From Arcuatula senhousia (taxonomy: Eukaryota; Mollusca; Bivalvia; Mytilida; Mytilidae): a stretch of 64,000 bases of DNA. The stretch is from positions 8,921,001 to 8,985,000 of the forward strand of contig OZ020309.1 of assembly GCA_963971305.1 (NCBI GenBank). The letters are read 5' to 3'. Below are positions 23,101 to 36,500 of the stretch, one piece after another; within the stretch, counting starts at the first letter, position 1; each line of letters begins with the position of its first letter. Both the position numbers and the translations under genes were made by a program. The notes under the pieces are model-generated. The model was not told the DNA's origin, searched no databases, and was given only the letters and a program-made list of their open reading frames with translations.

Positions 23101-26100
23101 TTGAAATAGACCTCACTTGAACAGCTGACATCTTTAGAAATTTTGAATTAAGGTTTTTTGTTATTTCTGTGACGTTTCATGCTCTATTCATTATAAAAAG
23201 ACCAGAAAATTGGGAAGGTTGGCAGCTCTGCACTTGTTTTATTTGGACTTGTATCAATGAAGGAACATGGGGAAAGCCCACACCTGAATCAGTGAATAGA
23301 AAATAAGGAGATGTGGAATAAGTGTACGCGACACAGCCAACAATTAAACAGGAATTTAGAAAAACCACAATGGACAACCGCCAGCAGCCTTCAACCAGGC
23401 CATTTGGCACTGCTCGCGGTTCTGCAATTGGCCCATGGTGTAAATAAAATGCATATAATTCAAATCCAGCCCTGAAATAGTCACGGATAGTTTACTGTTC
23501 ATGCTTGAGATATCTTTGCAATAATAAAATATTCCATAAATATTTTATATCTTACCCTGTTTGTAACCGATGATGCTAAGTACTGATATCTCTGCGACAG
23601 TGGATCAAACAGGCTTTTATCAAAGGTTTGGTTCATCAATTTCAAAGATGCTAACATGTTAGATAGGATGGGGATAACTGAAATTATAAAAATCTGTCAA
23701 AGTCAAAAATGGATGGATTTTGTTTAACAGGATGTAGGTGAGCAACAGACCTGAAATTAAATCCAACCTTATGGGACTCCACCCTCATGCTGTATACCAA
23801 ATATCAGGTGGCTATGATAACTAGTTGCTGAGAAAACAGTTACGAAAAAATCTTCCCCGCCCACCCCCCATTCACCTTTTCATAGCCCAGTCAAATCCTG
23901 CCAAAAATTAAAATGATGCTAGATATACACAAAACAAATTTTTCTGTATTCCGTAAAATCTTTTCCAAGTTTGTTTAGCAATAATTATTTGCTTGTGGAA
24001 AAATAATGGCGCTTCACTTTCTCTGATGGTTTGACAAAGAGATTTAGAATTGCTGTTCTTTACTGGAATTGTTCCACACTAAATTGATTGTAAGCAATGT
24101 GATGGGTGTGTTATTAGGCAGGCAAGAACTGCTAACTCTTCCAGTGCACTTGAGTTCATTTTCTTTTTGACCTGAGTTCATGTTGGATAACAATAGGCTC
24201 CCATGGGCCTGAATCACTCACCTGGCTTCAGTGACTTAATGTAACAATATCTAACATTGCCAACAGCCCATCATGACATGAAACCATTGGAAAGCTCTTT
24301 AAAGCTGAGCATATAAGCAAGCAAATGTGTGGCACAATTTTTCATGTACAATCCACTATTTTTGGCATTTAAGGTGTCATGTGACAATTTCGACCCAATG
24401 GACAATTTTGTAGAGCTGACTTAGCTGAACAATATGCAATTAAAATAACTTCAATATCTTACTGTGGATTCATTTATTTTCGTGGATACCAATTTTTGTG
24501 GTTTAGGGAAAAAGGATTTGTTCGTGGATTCTTGAATTGGTGGTTCTGAAGTTTGCTGCATACAAAGCAATATTAATTTTCCTTTTCCTTGGGTATCAAA
24601 CCACGAAAATTGATACCCCACGAATAATAATGAAAGTACCACAGTATATAGCTCTTGAGATATAAGACAAAATAAGAGCAAAATGCAGAAAAAAATCAAG
24701 AAAAGGGGCAATAACTTCCACATGGTTTGATGGAATTTCTTAAAAATTTCAGGGCAGGTACATCTTTTATGCTGATCACTTTTACCCAGCCAGAATTTTA
24801 ATATATGCCACCTTTCTGAGTTATTTGCCAAAAACTGCTGTTTTACCCCCTGTTCTATTTTTAGCAACGACGGCCATATTTTTATATCGGATCAATTTAA
24901 AATGAGGATTGTTTGTAGCCAACATGTCATATATCATTCCTATGAAGTTTCAGTCCAATTGGTTTAATAGTTTCAGACAAGATGATTTTGAAATTGCTTA
25001 CAGAGGACGGACAACGACAGACACCTAGTGATGGTATAAGCTCACATGGTGAGCTAAAAATGTGTTTTTTGTATGTTGTGTGTTTGCAGTAACAGTGTTA
25101 GTGATGTTTTATGCATGTCTACAGATTTTGTATTGAGGTTCTCAGACTTATAACATTTGATCCCCTCCATTGGTAAACCCATTGTTAATCTAACGATATC
25201 CTAAAAGATCAGATGCCTAGCTATTATACTCTTCTAGAAATTCATTCTCCACAAAAGTCTTACAAAGATGGTTCAGCTTGAAAAAAAGACCGAAGTTCAC
25301 AAAGTCACTGAAGCATGAAAATGGGGTCAAAGTCACAGGTCATAATGACATTGTGTAGACCATAACCTGAACTGTCTGTATACCATATATCAGATGCAAA
25401 GCTATAATACTTTTCAAGTAATTAATTTTCTACAAAAGTATTGTAAAAAGATGTTTATGGCCTAGGGCACTGAAGCAAAAAAATTGGGTTAAGACAGTGT
25501 TCTCCCCAGGCCCTTATAGCATCTCGGGACCGAGACGCTATCCTAATTTGCCGAGATGCTATCAGTCTTTACCGAGACGCTATTTAAAATTGCTAAAAAT
25601 ACAAAGGTATTAAGTTGACGTCCCAATGAAGCCACTGACTGATTGATGATCATTGAGTGATTGACACATTTACAACCCCAAGCCAATTAACAAATAAATC
25701 CATGATCATGGTCTTGTCAATTAATAAGGAAATATCGACCTTTGAACTGATTAGCCATGCAAATTACAGGTGAACACCTATTGCGAGTTGAATTATTTCT
25801 ATTGGACAACCAACCAGGACCAATAGAATTTGACCAAAACAAAAACAAACATATGCACACGTGCTTTTATTCAGGTGTGATCATGAGCCTGAGCCGTTAA
25901 ATTCTTAATTAATGGTCATTACCCAAACCCAGAATAAAGAAAATGCTTTTTACCTTAATGAAACATGATTTATTTCCATTGTAACATTTGTTATTCCAAA
26001 ATATTGATTTCTAGACATATTGTTTGACCATTGGTCAAAACAGGAAGTTGATATAAAAATAGATTCTTATTACCTTATCTAGCATTTTCTCCTTTTGGCA

Positions 26101-29100
26101 GGAGAACCATTGGCATCTATTTGATTCTGTCAACTTAGTGACTATTAATATAATCAGTGTGAATAAAATGTTAACATTTGTACTTATTTATGCCAAAAAT
26201 AAATGCTATTTAATTACTTTCTATTGCATCAAACCCAGGCAAATGGCTTTCAGGCCTGTCTTTTACTCTTCCATCCTTGGTGACTGGATGCAGTTCATTG
26301 AAAGTTCACAGATAACAAAAGACATACTGATGATTTAGCATTTGTTAAATTGCTAAAATCAGTCCTTCTCACAATCTTTCTTAATATGGAACTATAGTAT
26401 CTTTAGCTTCAAGGAATACTTACATCAAATGGGGTGGGATGGGAGGGGAGAGGGGGGGGTATCATAATACACTTACACATGATACGTGGTCAAGAACTTA
26501 TCATAAATTGATAGTGAAATGTCGATTGACATGGTTTTTTTCTTTCTGTTACTCGATATTGTTTACGCAAAATGTGATGCTATCCAAAATTTCTGGGGAG
26601 AACACTGGTTAAGATCACAGGGCATGGTGACAGTTGTTTAGCCCATAATCTCAACTGTATGTATACCAAATATCAGTTGCCTAGCTATTATACTTTTCAA
26701 AAAAATCATTTTCCACAAAAGTCTTACAAAGAAGTTTGGCCTGAAAAAGACCTAAGTTTACAGAGTCACTGGAGCATGAAAATGGGGTCAGGGTCAAACA
26801 TCATGGTGACACTTGCCTAGACCATAACCTGAACTGTCTGTTTATCTAATATCAGATGCCTAGCTATTATACTTTTCAAGGAATACATTTTCCACAAAAG
26901 TCTTACAAAAAAGTTTACGTTGCCGCCATTGCCAGAAAGTAATACCTTTGTCTCGCTTTTTGAGGCAGGCGAGACAATAACACTTTGAGGTGATCAATTT
27001 ACAATTTGAAAACTCATGTTAATTTTTATTGGATGAAATTTTTGATCAGGTTGGAGGCTCCCATTGGGGAATTATATTCATAAATTGATTTAAACAAGAT
27101 TTTCTTCTATCATATGATTTTTTATTAAGAAAACTTGTATTTGAAATTAATTTATAAGATTATTCACAGGTTACACAGTGTGTACCACATTTTTAAATGT
27201 TTTTTCTTTATAGACATAAAAAATATTGTCGTCATTCTGGAGCACCTGAGTCTTCTCTTGATTGTTACGACTTGAGTTCACGTTGTTGATTTCTGTTCGG
27301 TTGATTTTGTGTTTTGTGTTTCTTTGTGCTGTTTTTGTGCGTGTTTAACGGTTGCATCCTTGCTCTTTCAGACTTTTGACACTGGAATGCCCCATTGGTG
27401 CCTCTTTGCTTCCTTAAATAATTTCATGATTAAAAGTATGCATCCTTTTCTTTTATATATGCGATTTGCCTAATTCTAACTGATTAAAAGTTATCATAAA
27501 GTTACCTGAAGTTTTGACCGTCTTAACTGGTGTTTCCAATATTCCCAGCTCTGTATAAGCTATAATTTTCACTGAATACATTCTGTTTTCATAAAGTTCA
27601 ACTATGAAGTGTCTCTCACCAGTAGGCAGCCTCCTTATCATTTCGTTTGCATGGAGAATGAACTGGTTTGTAATGTTATAGAAATCCTCTCTAGGGAACC
27701 AGTAGTGAACCTCTAGTTTGGTATGATTGACAACTCTGGCCTCAAACATGGGAGGGGGAGGAGTCACTGAAATGTTACAAGATGACTTAATGAATGCCAA
27801 ACTTTTTCCAATGTCCATGAAGTACAATATAAGCGGGTTATTTTTGCAGTTTTTGAGTCATTAGATATGTGAATGTGTCTGTATATACATGTATATACAT
27901 GTAATATGAGTTACTGAAACCCATTTATTTTCATGGGTACTTATTTTCATGGAATCATGATTTCATTTAAGTTCACTGGTACTTAATTTTGTGTATTCAA
28001 CTCATTATTCAATTAATTTTATATAAATCATTTCATTCCATGGGTATTTATTTTCACGAAAAAAACATGACCACTAAATACAAGACAACAAATACATTGC
28101 GAAAATAAGTATGTTTACATTATACGGATGTTTTGGTGGGATTTATTTTTGGTTTCCCATCAACCCCCGAAACTAACCAGCTGTATGGTATTAGAAAGAA
28201 AAATGTACAAATATAATAATAAAACAATTACAACATAAACATTAGCAGATGTTAGATATTTTATAAATAATCCTCTCTCCTCAGCTCTAGTGACTGTGTC
28301 ATAAAAGAATAAACTTTAAAAGATATTTGTTCAGAAGTTGATGGATTTAAAGCAATTCCAGTTCAACTTTAGTTATTTCATTAAAAGATTAAGTTACAGT
28401 AATAAATGTTATTTTTTTTCATACATAAAAGTACTTAAGATAACTTAAACTTGAAGGTAAATCTGATTTTGAACAGACTAAACGGGAAACAAACAGACAA
28501 ATGACAGACAGATGGACCGAATCTTTCATATGCATGTCATAAAAAATTCTGCAACACTTACGATCTACTTTAATCGGCACGGTTTCTACGCCTTCGTGTA
28601 CAAATAAACTTCCATTCATGAATACTGCCGACACCTCCATTTGCACACTATACAAAGACTTTGTCAGCAACAGATATTTTCTTGTTACCATGGTAACAAT
28701 TGTTGTCTTTCCTTGTGATACAGTTTGAAGCTCAAAGAATGATGAATCTAAAAATTTGCATATTAAACATGTTCACAAATGAAACAGGTGTGCTGCGACA
28801 AGAGAAACTGCTTACCCTATTTGAGAGGGTGTCACAGCCCTTTTGGTACACGGTATTCCATGCTTTTTAAAGGGTATTCAGTACGCCAAGGTGTGGCAGG
28901 CGGTAGGCAATGTTCCGAATTTTTTGGCTTTTAGTACGTGTACACCGTAATCTTTAGAGTATTTGGTATACCAGTCTTTTTAACGGTATTCTGTCCTTTT
29001 TTAAACGGTATTCCGGGGGCGGGGGCTGTGACACCCCAATTTGAGCATCTGAGTTGACTCTTGTTACCAATTGAGTGTGTGTGTAAGTTGGTGTTTAAAG

Positions 29101-32100
29101 CCCTTTATCGACGCACCTGGGCCATGTTAAGGGCAGTCAGTTTTTATGTTGGAGGAAACCACCATGTTACCAATTGATTTCATGTTGCTGGTTTCTGATT
29201 GGTTGTAGCATGTGTTTTTGTTATCTGTTGCTTTGTGCTGTTCTCTGTTGACTGATTTTGTCTTTGTCTTTTCAGACTTTTAATTTTTGAATGCCCCAGT
29301 GATGCCTCTTCATGTGGAAGGGTATAAAAAGAAGTATGAGTGTGTCAGAGACTTTATGTTCATTATAAAACAATAACTTTACATTTCTCAACAAAATTTA
29401 GACATATAAGATTTGGACATAACATTGTCTTGGGTTAAATATACAATGGAGCTGTTCTCTCTTTTTTTTCTAAAGAAAAACTGAGATGTACAAAAATGTA
29501 TTGAAATGTCAATACTATTGTAACAAAAGATTTGGACATTACATTTTCTTGGGTTAAATAAACAATGGAGCTGTTCTCACATCTTTTTCCAAAGCAAAAC
29601 TGAGATGTACAAAAAATGTATTGTATTGTCAATACTATTGTAACTTAGAATTGGATACGTTTTCTTGGGTTAAATAAACAATGGAGCTGTTCTCATGTCT
29701 TTTTCTATAGATCTAATCCCCCTTACTGTAAACCAGGAAATTTACATGTCATTTTTTTTTTTTGCGGTATGACCATTTAATTTCAATTAGCGCATTTTTG
29801 TATTCGCACTGTAATATTATTGTCCATGGACTACAATGGAAGACAAATATATTAGTGCCGTTTATGTTTCACCCTTACAATGCCAACACAAAAATCGTGA
29901 TAATAAAACTGCCACGAAAATTTCCTGGTTTACAGAATTTCTAAACTTTACCTGAGTTTTCAAAAGTAGTTGATTCATTTGACACCAGTGTAAGTCTTAA
30001 ATGCTGTATAAATTCTGGATTGGTATCAGGATCAATACATGTAGCCTGAAACACCCTCTCCCCAACAGCCACGCCCACATTGACAACATCCATGGTGCCC
30101 TGACAGTTAGGAGGTTCATCAACATCAACTATGTGTATGGTCACTGTTATGTTGGCTATTAAGTCTGACACTGTGTTTGTAGCCTGTTCAAAAATAAAAT
30201 AAAATATTGTGGTTTCATTACTTTTCGTGGGTATTGATTTCCATGGTTTTCCTGGGCAGGGCAATCCACAAAATTTAGCTACCCTTGAAAATGTGATCTT
30301 CATTATTTTTTGTATCATTACTTAGCATAGTGCAAACTTCAAAACCACCAGTCTAATATTCCACAAACTGGCATATTTTCAGGAATTTGTGAAATTTGGT
30401 AACCACGAAAATAATAAACAGTATATAAGGGGAGATTACCCAAATAGTCTGTTAAATGTAATATATTCAAAACTTGTTGGCAAACATGACATAAACAACA
30501 AATACTCTAAGTGAGCTCACAAAAGAACAAGTAATAAGTGTAACAGCGAAACTGTTACTAAGTCTCCCAAACGAAGTTTCCCAATTGACTCCCATGTAAT
30601 AATCTCAGACTCCCCTATGATTACAAATGCTCTCTCTTCAAATAAGTAGTAATAAAAAATATGGTTATAGGGTGGGGATCTCAATGGCTTTAAAGATATT
30701 AAGGATTTTGTAATTTGAGGGGGTGGGGCATGACCCCCTGGGACCCCTGTATGGCAACAAATAATTTGTCTTATCATAAGAAGAAATAATATATATGGTT
30801 ATAGGGTGGGGATCTCAATAATTCTCAAGATATTAAGGATTTTGTAATTTAAGGGGGGCGGGGCATGACCCCATGGGACCCCCCTAAGGTACCAAATGAC
30901 TCGTCTAATCATAAGGAATAATAATATATATGGTTATAGGGTGGGGATCTCAATAGTTTTCAAGATATTAAGGATTTTTTAATTTGAGGGGGGTGGGGCA
31001 TGACCCCATGGGACCCCCCTAAGGTACCAAATGATTCGTTTAATCATAAGGAATAATAATATATATGGTTATAGGGTGGGGATCTCAATAGTTTTCAAGA
31101 TATTAAGGATTTTGTAATTTGAGGGGGTGGGGCATGACCCCATGGGACCCCCCCTGTGGTACCAAATGATTCGTCTTATCATAAGGAGTAATAATATATA
31201 TGGTTATAGGGTGGGGATCTCAATGATTTTAAAGATATTAAGGATTTTGTAATTTGAGGGGGGCGGGGCATGACCCCTTGGGACCCCCCTATGGTACCAA
31301 ATGATTCGTCTTATCATAAGGAATAATAATATATATGGTTATAGGGTGGGGATCTCAATAATTTTAAAGATATGAAGGATTTTGTAATTTGAGGGGGCGG
31401 GGCATGACCCCCTGGGACCCCCCTATGGAACCAAATGATTCCTCTTATTATAAGGATTAATAATATATATGGTTATAAAGTAGTTATTTGAACTATTTTC
31501 GACCTATTCAAAAAATATCATTTTTGGGGGTATTTGGGGGGGCGTGGCACAGCCCCTGGGGGGTCCCCATACTTGAATTTCAGGGAGAAGCCACATCTCA
31601 TAGGGTTCTACCACTGTGCCAAATTTGAAATAAATCTGTCAAGTATAAAGTTCAAAAGGGCCCCGGACAAAGTTGGCGGCGCGAGAAAGAAGAAGAAGAA
31701 TAATAATAATAACTAGCTATAATTTGTGTTGGGATGCCAACACACAAGTCGCCCAAAATCGCCTTGGATACTTTTTCTTCCCATTCAGTGCAATAAAATA
31801 TGTATAGAAATAAAATTTCATTGAAATCGGACAAAGTTCACATTTCTAAGGGGGGCGGGTGTAGTAAAATGGCCGCCATTTTAAAACCGGAAGTCGGATT
31901 TCAAATCTGGTCGCAGATTTGAATGCAGCATACCCGTTTTACCCAGATGACCAATTTTCAAGACGATCCGATGAAAAAAAATTTTCCGCCCACTTTTTCG
32001 GACGGCCGCCATTTTGAAACGGCGGCCATCTTGAAAATTTCAAAACTTGATTACACGCCTTTGAGTGACCCACTATCCAATCCAACAAGTGTTATTCAAT

Positions 32101-33564
32101 TTCCTTGTACCATTTTCTTGTATTAGGGAGGACAACTTTACGATAAAGAATCAGAAGAATAATAATAATAATAATAATAATAAGAAACGGTGCAAAAACA
32201 ATAAGTCTCCCAAACTTTGTTTTGGGCGACTTAATAATAACAAGTGCTGACTGTGTTGGGGATGCCCAACACAAAAATGTCTCCCAAACGAACCCATTTT
32301 TGACCCCGTATTATGATTCGCCATCTTTAAAAACCCCAAGTTACAAAATTTTGTCGAAATCAAAGCATTTTGACGATTTTCGCATTTTCGGGGCCGAAAA
32401 ATCACATTTTCGCAAATAACTCGAAAACCGTAAATATCGCTTCAAAATTTTTTTTCGTATTATTGAAGAGCTCCTTTTGCTCTATTCGTCTACAAAATTT
32501 CAGCCTCCTAGGCACCTAGGTTACCGAGATATTGCAATGTCCTATATTATGAACTTTCGCCAATTACACGGAAACGGCGGCCATTTTGAAATTTTTGAAA
32601 AGTCCGTCAACAACTTCAGTAACCGATCTACCTTCCTACAATGTTTCGTGCAAATCCCCCTATGCGTTTGAGAGAAAACTACCGGACAAGTTCATGGCGG
32701 GAGGAAAGAAGAAAAAGAATAATAACTAGATATAAATGCCATTTCAAGAAATAGCACATGTCACTCCATTTTGTGTGCAAAGGTTATCAAGTACATCTTA
32801 AAAGCTCTTTGAATTACTATATGTCACCATGACATTTACCTTTGTTCAAGCAAAACTTTCCATGAGTCATCCTTATGATAGGTTTATAAAATAGAAATTA
32901 CTCAATGATAGGTTTGAAATAGAAATTATTGTATCAGGATGACATATATTGACAGAAAATCAATACAAACTTGGCATAATTTGAGTCAATTTTAAACCTT
33001 CCAATGAATTACAATATGTCACCATGACCTTTACCTTTGTCCTAACAAGATTTTCCATGAGTCATCATAATGATATGTTTATAAATAGAAATTACTCAAT
33101 CTTGACAGAAAATCAATACTAACTTGGCATATTGCCAGTCAATGTTAATCCTATGGGGAAAACAGAAAATCTTTAATTGGCGATAATTTGAAAATGCCTG
33201 CTTCGATCAACTTAAAAAAATTTTTGATAAAACTTTAAATTATAGTCTTAGCATACTTGAAATTTCAAAACATTTAATCAAAAAGTTTTCTCAAAAAGCT
33301 TTGGACAAAACCCATTATTTACCTGTAGCAGACGACGCATGTTAACTGAGAAAATCAATACCAACTTGGCTTTCTGCCAGCCAATGTTAAACCTATGGGA
33401 ATTTTAAAATTTTAAAATCGCGATAATTTAAAAATGGCTGCTTTGATTGACTAAAAAAATAAATTTCATATAAATTCAAATGATTGTCTAATTACATTTA
33501 AATTTTCAAAACATTTGATCAAGCGGTTTCCTCAAAAATCCCTGGACAAAATTCATTGGAAGGA

Positions 33565-33597
<33 letters not shown>

Positions 33598-36500
33598 GAA
33601 GAAACATAGAATAACAACATGTCACATCCACGATGTGGAGTGACATAATAATAAGAAACAGAGTAAAAACAATATGTCTCCAAACTTTCGTTTGGGAGAC
33701 ATAATAATAAGAAACGCAACAAAAACAATAAGTCTCCAAACTTCGTTTGGGAGACTTAATAACCATGCTTGATATTGGACTCCAAAATGCAGAAAACAAG
33801 TCTAATTATCTCCCCCTGATTGATATCAAAAAGCTATGACATTTCTTTATGCACATTCAAGTATGATTTACTTCCATCATGTAAAAGTTTCATCAAAATC
33901 CATCAAGCGGTTTTTAGGAGAGGTTGAGCTTGCAAAATATAGAAGAACAGACAGTCAGACAGATGGGGTGATATATACCCCAAAACTTTGTATGTGGGAG
34001 TTTTAATACCCTGCATGCAATTAAATCACTTGATACTATAAACAGACTTATTTTCACAATGTATTTATTTTCACAGATTTCACGGTGAGACATTTTTTCA
34101 CGAAATTAAATACCTCCGATATGAAATCAATTGTATGAAATGAAAAGAATAATGAACAAAATTCGTGAAATTGTAAAATTGAGGAAATAAGTAACCGTGA
34201 AAATGAGTACATTTACATTATTAATATAAAACATACCGTTACAAGAACTGTAATACTCTGAGTGACATTTTCTCTAAGGTAACCAGCACAGAAGATCTGA
34301 CCACTCTGGGCATCTATTCCAAACAATGAACTACCTACAAGTAAATCTGTCAACTAATGCTCACTATTAATACCCCTGCACCCACAAAAAATGTCATAAA
34401 TAAAACCTAGGTATTCGGTAAACAGTAAATATACGACCAAGGGTCTTAAAATTGGTATATACCATTTGATACTACATGTATATGATAAAGCTATATGCAA
34501 AATAACAGACCTCTGCATCCAGTAGTTGCTGAGAAAACTGTGATGGAAAAGTTTTCATGTATGCACACTATGTGTAAAAACCTAAGTATTCAGTAAAGAG
34601 GAAGAAGATGACCTAGATCATAAAATTGGTATACATCATTTGGTACTGAAGAATAAGCTGTAGGCAAAATATCCTATGGACCTCAAAAGACCTTTAGGTC
34701 ATGTCGTTGTCGAGAAAACTGTGACAAATCTTTTGTGTGTATGTACACTATGTGTAAAAGTCTAAATATTTGGTAAAAGGAAGTAGATGATCTAGGCACT
34801 TAAAATCGGTATACACCATATGGTACTATAGGATAAAACTGTATGCAAAATATCAGACCTCTGGGTCATGTAGTTGTTGAGAAAACTGACAAAAATTATG
34901 TTGTGGACAGATGAATGGACAGACGTTCACACAAGCAGACAGACAGACGGACTAGTGTAAAACAGTATACCCCCCTCTTCTTCAAAGCAGGGGTATAACA
35001 AAAATATTTCAAAGGAATATGTTTGAGACTTTTAATAATAAGATACTTCCAGAAGCCTGAACCGCTCACATAACTTCCATGACCAATATAATGATAGAAA
35101 GAGTAATTTTCTTATAGTAAAAAGAATCATCATACAACTTTTGTAGAGCTTATTTTGTTAAACATTTTAGCTATGGCAGCCTTGTTTTTAGTCTCATCAA
35201 ATATCGAAGAGCAAAGATTTGTAATGGACATACTAAAGAACAACCCTACCAACTTTGGTTACATTTGGCCAAGTGGTTTCTAGTGAGAGAATAATATTTT
35301 TGTGAAAAATTGTTAATAGACCACAGACATTGGAAGCCAAGTGATGGCAATAGTTCATAATAAATCCACACATACGATACCTTTCAATGTAAAGGTCACA
35401 TTTCCTACAGTTGGTTGTCCTACCATAACATAACACTCTGGAACTGGATCACTTATCCAAGCATCTTCCCCCACTTGACAGGAATGCTGGTTCCCAATGA
35501 AGACCGGCATGGTGTCATGGTATTGAACTTCAATCGGTATTTTATAGATGAAGTTACTTTTACCATCAGATACAGTTATTGGGATCTAAAAATAAATATA
35601 ATTGTGCCCTTTAATACTAATGATATAATCATGCTGACTGTATTTTGATATACTGTAAGAGTTTGGTTTTTTTTCCTCAGCCCTCAGGAGCTAAATTTCA
35701 CAAATTTCAGATATCACATTTCATTGGAAATAGGAAAGTCTTAATCATGCATCAAGATTCACTGAAAATGTCCTCATTGCAGTGCAAGGGCTTCATAATT
35801 CTTTGAATCACAATTCATGGAAAATCTAAAATGAATCTTATAACAAATCACAAAAATATTTCATCGCCCCTCTTTTATTACCTCATAGGATCCACTATGA
35901 TTTAGTTTATAACAACAAGAGAATGTCCCTCCATCATGTGGCTGTATCAGGAACACACCATTGACCTCTCCTACTGTACATTGTAGGGCTGACTGGTTCC
36001 CTGTACACCTCATGTCTATTGTCCCTTGAAAATCTTCACTACATTTGTTCTGGATCCAGTAGACAGGGGAAGTAAATATAGGCCAACAGGTGAATGGATT
36101 TGAGTCAGATACTAAAATTTAACAAGAAACTAAAAACTAGCTTCACAGCTAACATTTATGGACAATTGCTAAATTCATGTCTGTTTTAATTAACAAAAGC
36201 AGTGCTCATGGTTCCTGGCATTATAAAAGGGCAAGAAATATCTAAGTGTACATGACCTTGACATTTCACCAATGGTAAGTAGGGGGCAGACATGTTAACC
36301 CTCCCGTTTTCACCGGGAGACTCCCGGTTTCAAGACTCTATCTCCCGCCTCCTGATTTATGCCTTAAATCTCCCGGTTACCGATTTTTTATAAAACAAGA
36401 GGCTCCTAGGAGCCTGAATCGCTCACCTGGTCTTGATGTTGGCCCTATACTTTTGTAGAGCTAAATGAGCTGAACATTTAAGCAAGCAACAGCTTTTCTC

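Noticed and set aside
24451..24867. 138-codon minus-strand open frame
   Set aside because: Crosses a family A repeat and the ACTGTGG MITE; no domain or splice support.
27235..29320. Family I segments ending in CTTTTCAG followed by ACTTTT considered as plus-strand exons
   Set aside because: The same text occurs in several introns with diverged, non-open frames; it is a dispersed repeat.
30640..31480. Regular 135-bp repeats considered as a CRISPR-like array
   Set aside because: Whole units are repeated without unique spacers, in a eukaryotic intron; it is a tandem repeat.
32065..32250. Asn-rich frame over (AAT)n
   Set aside because: Microsatellite translation only.
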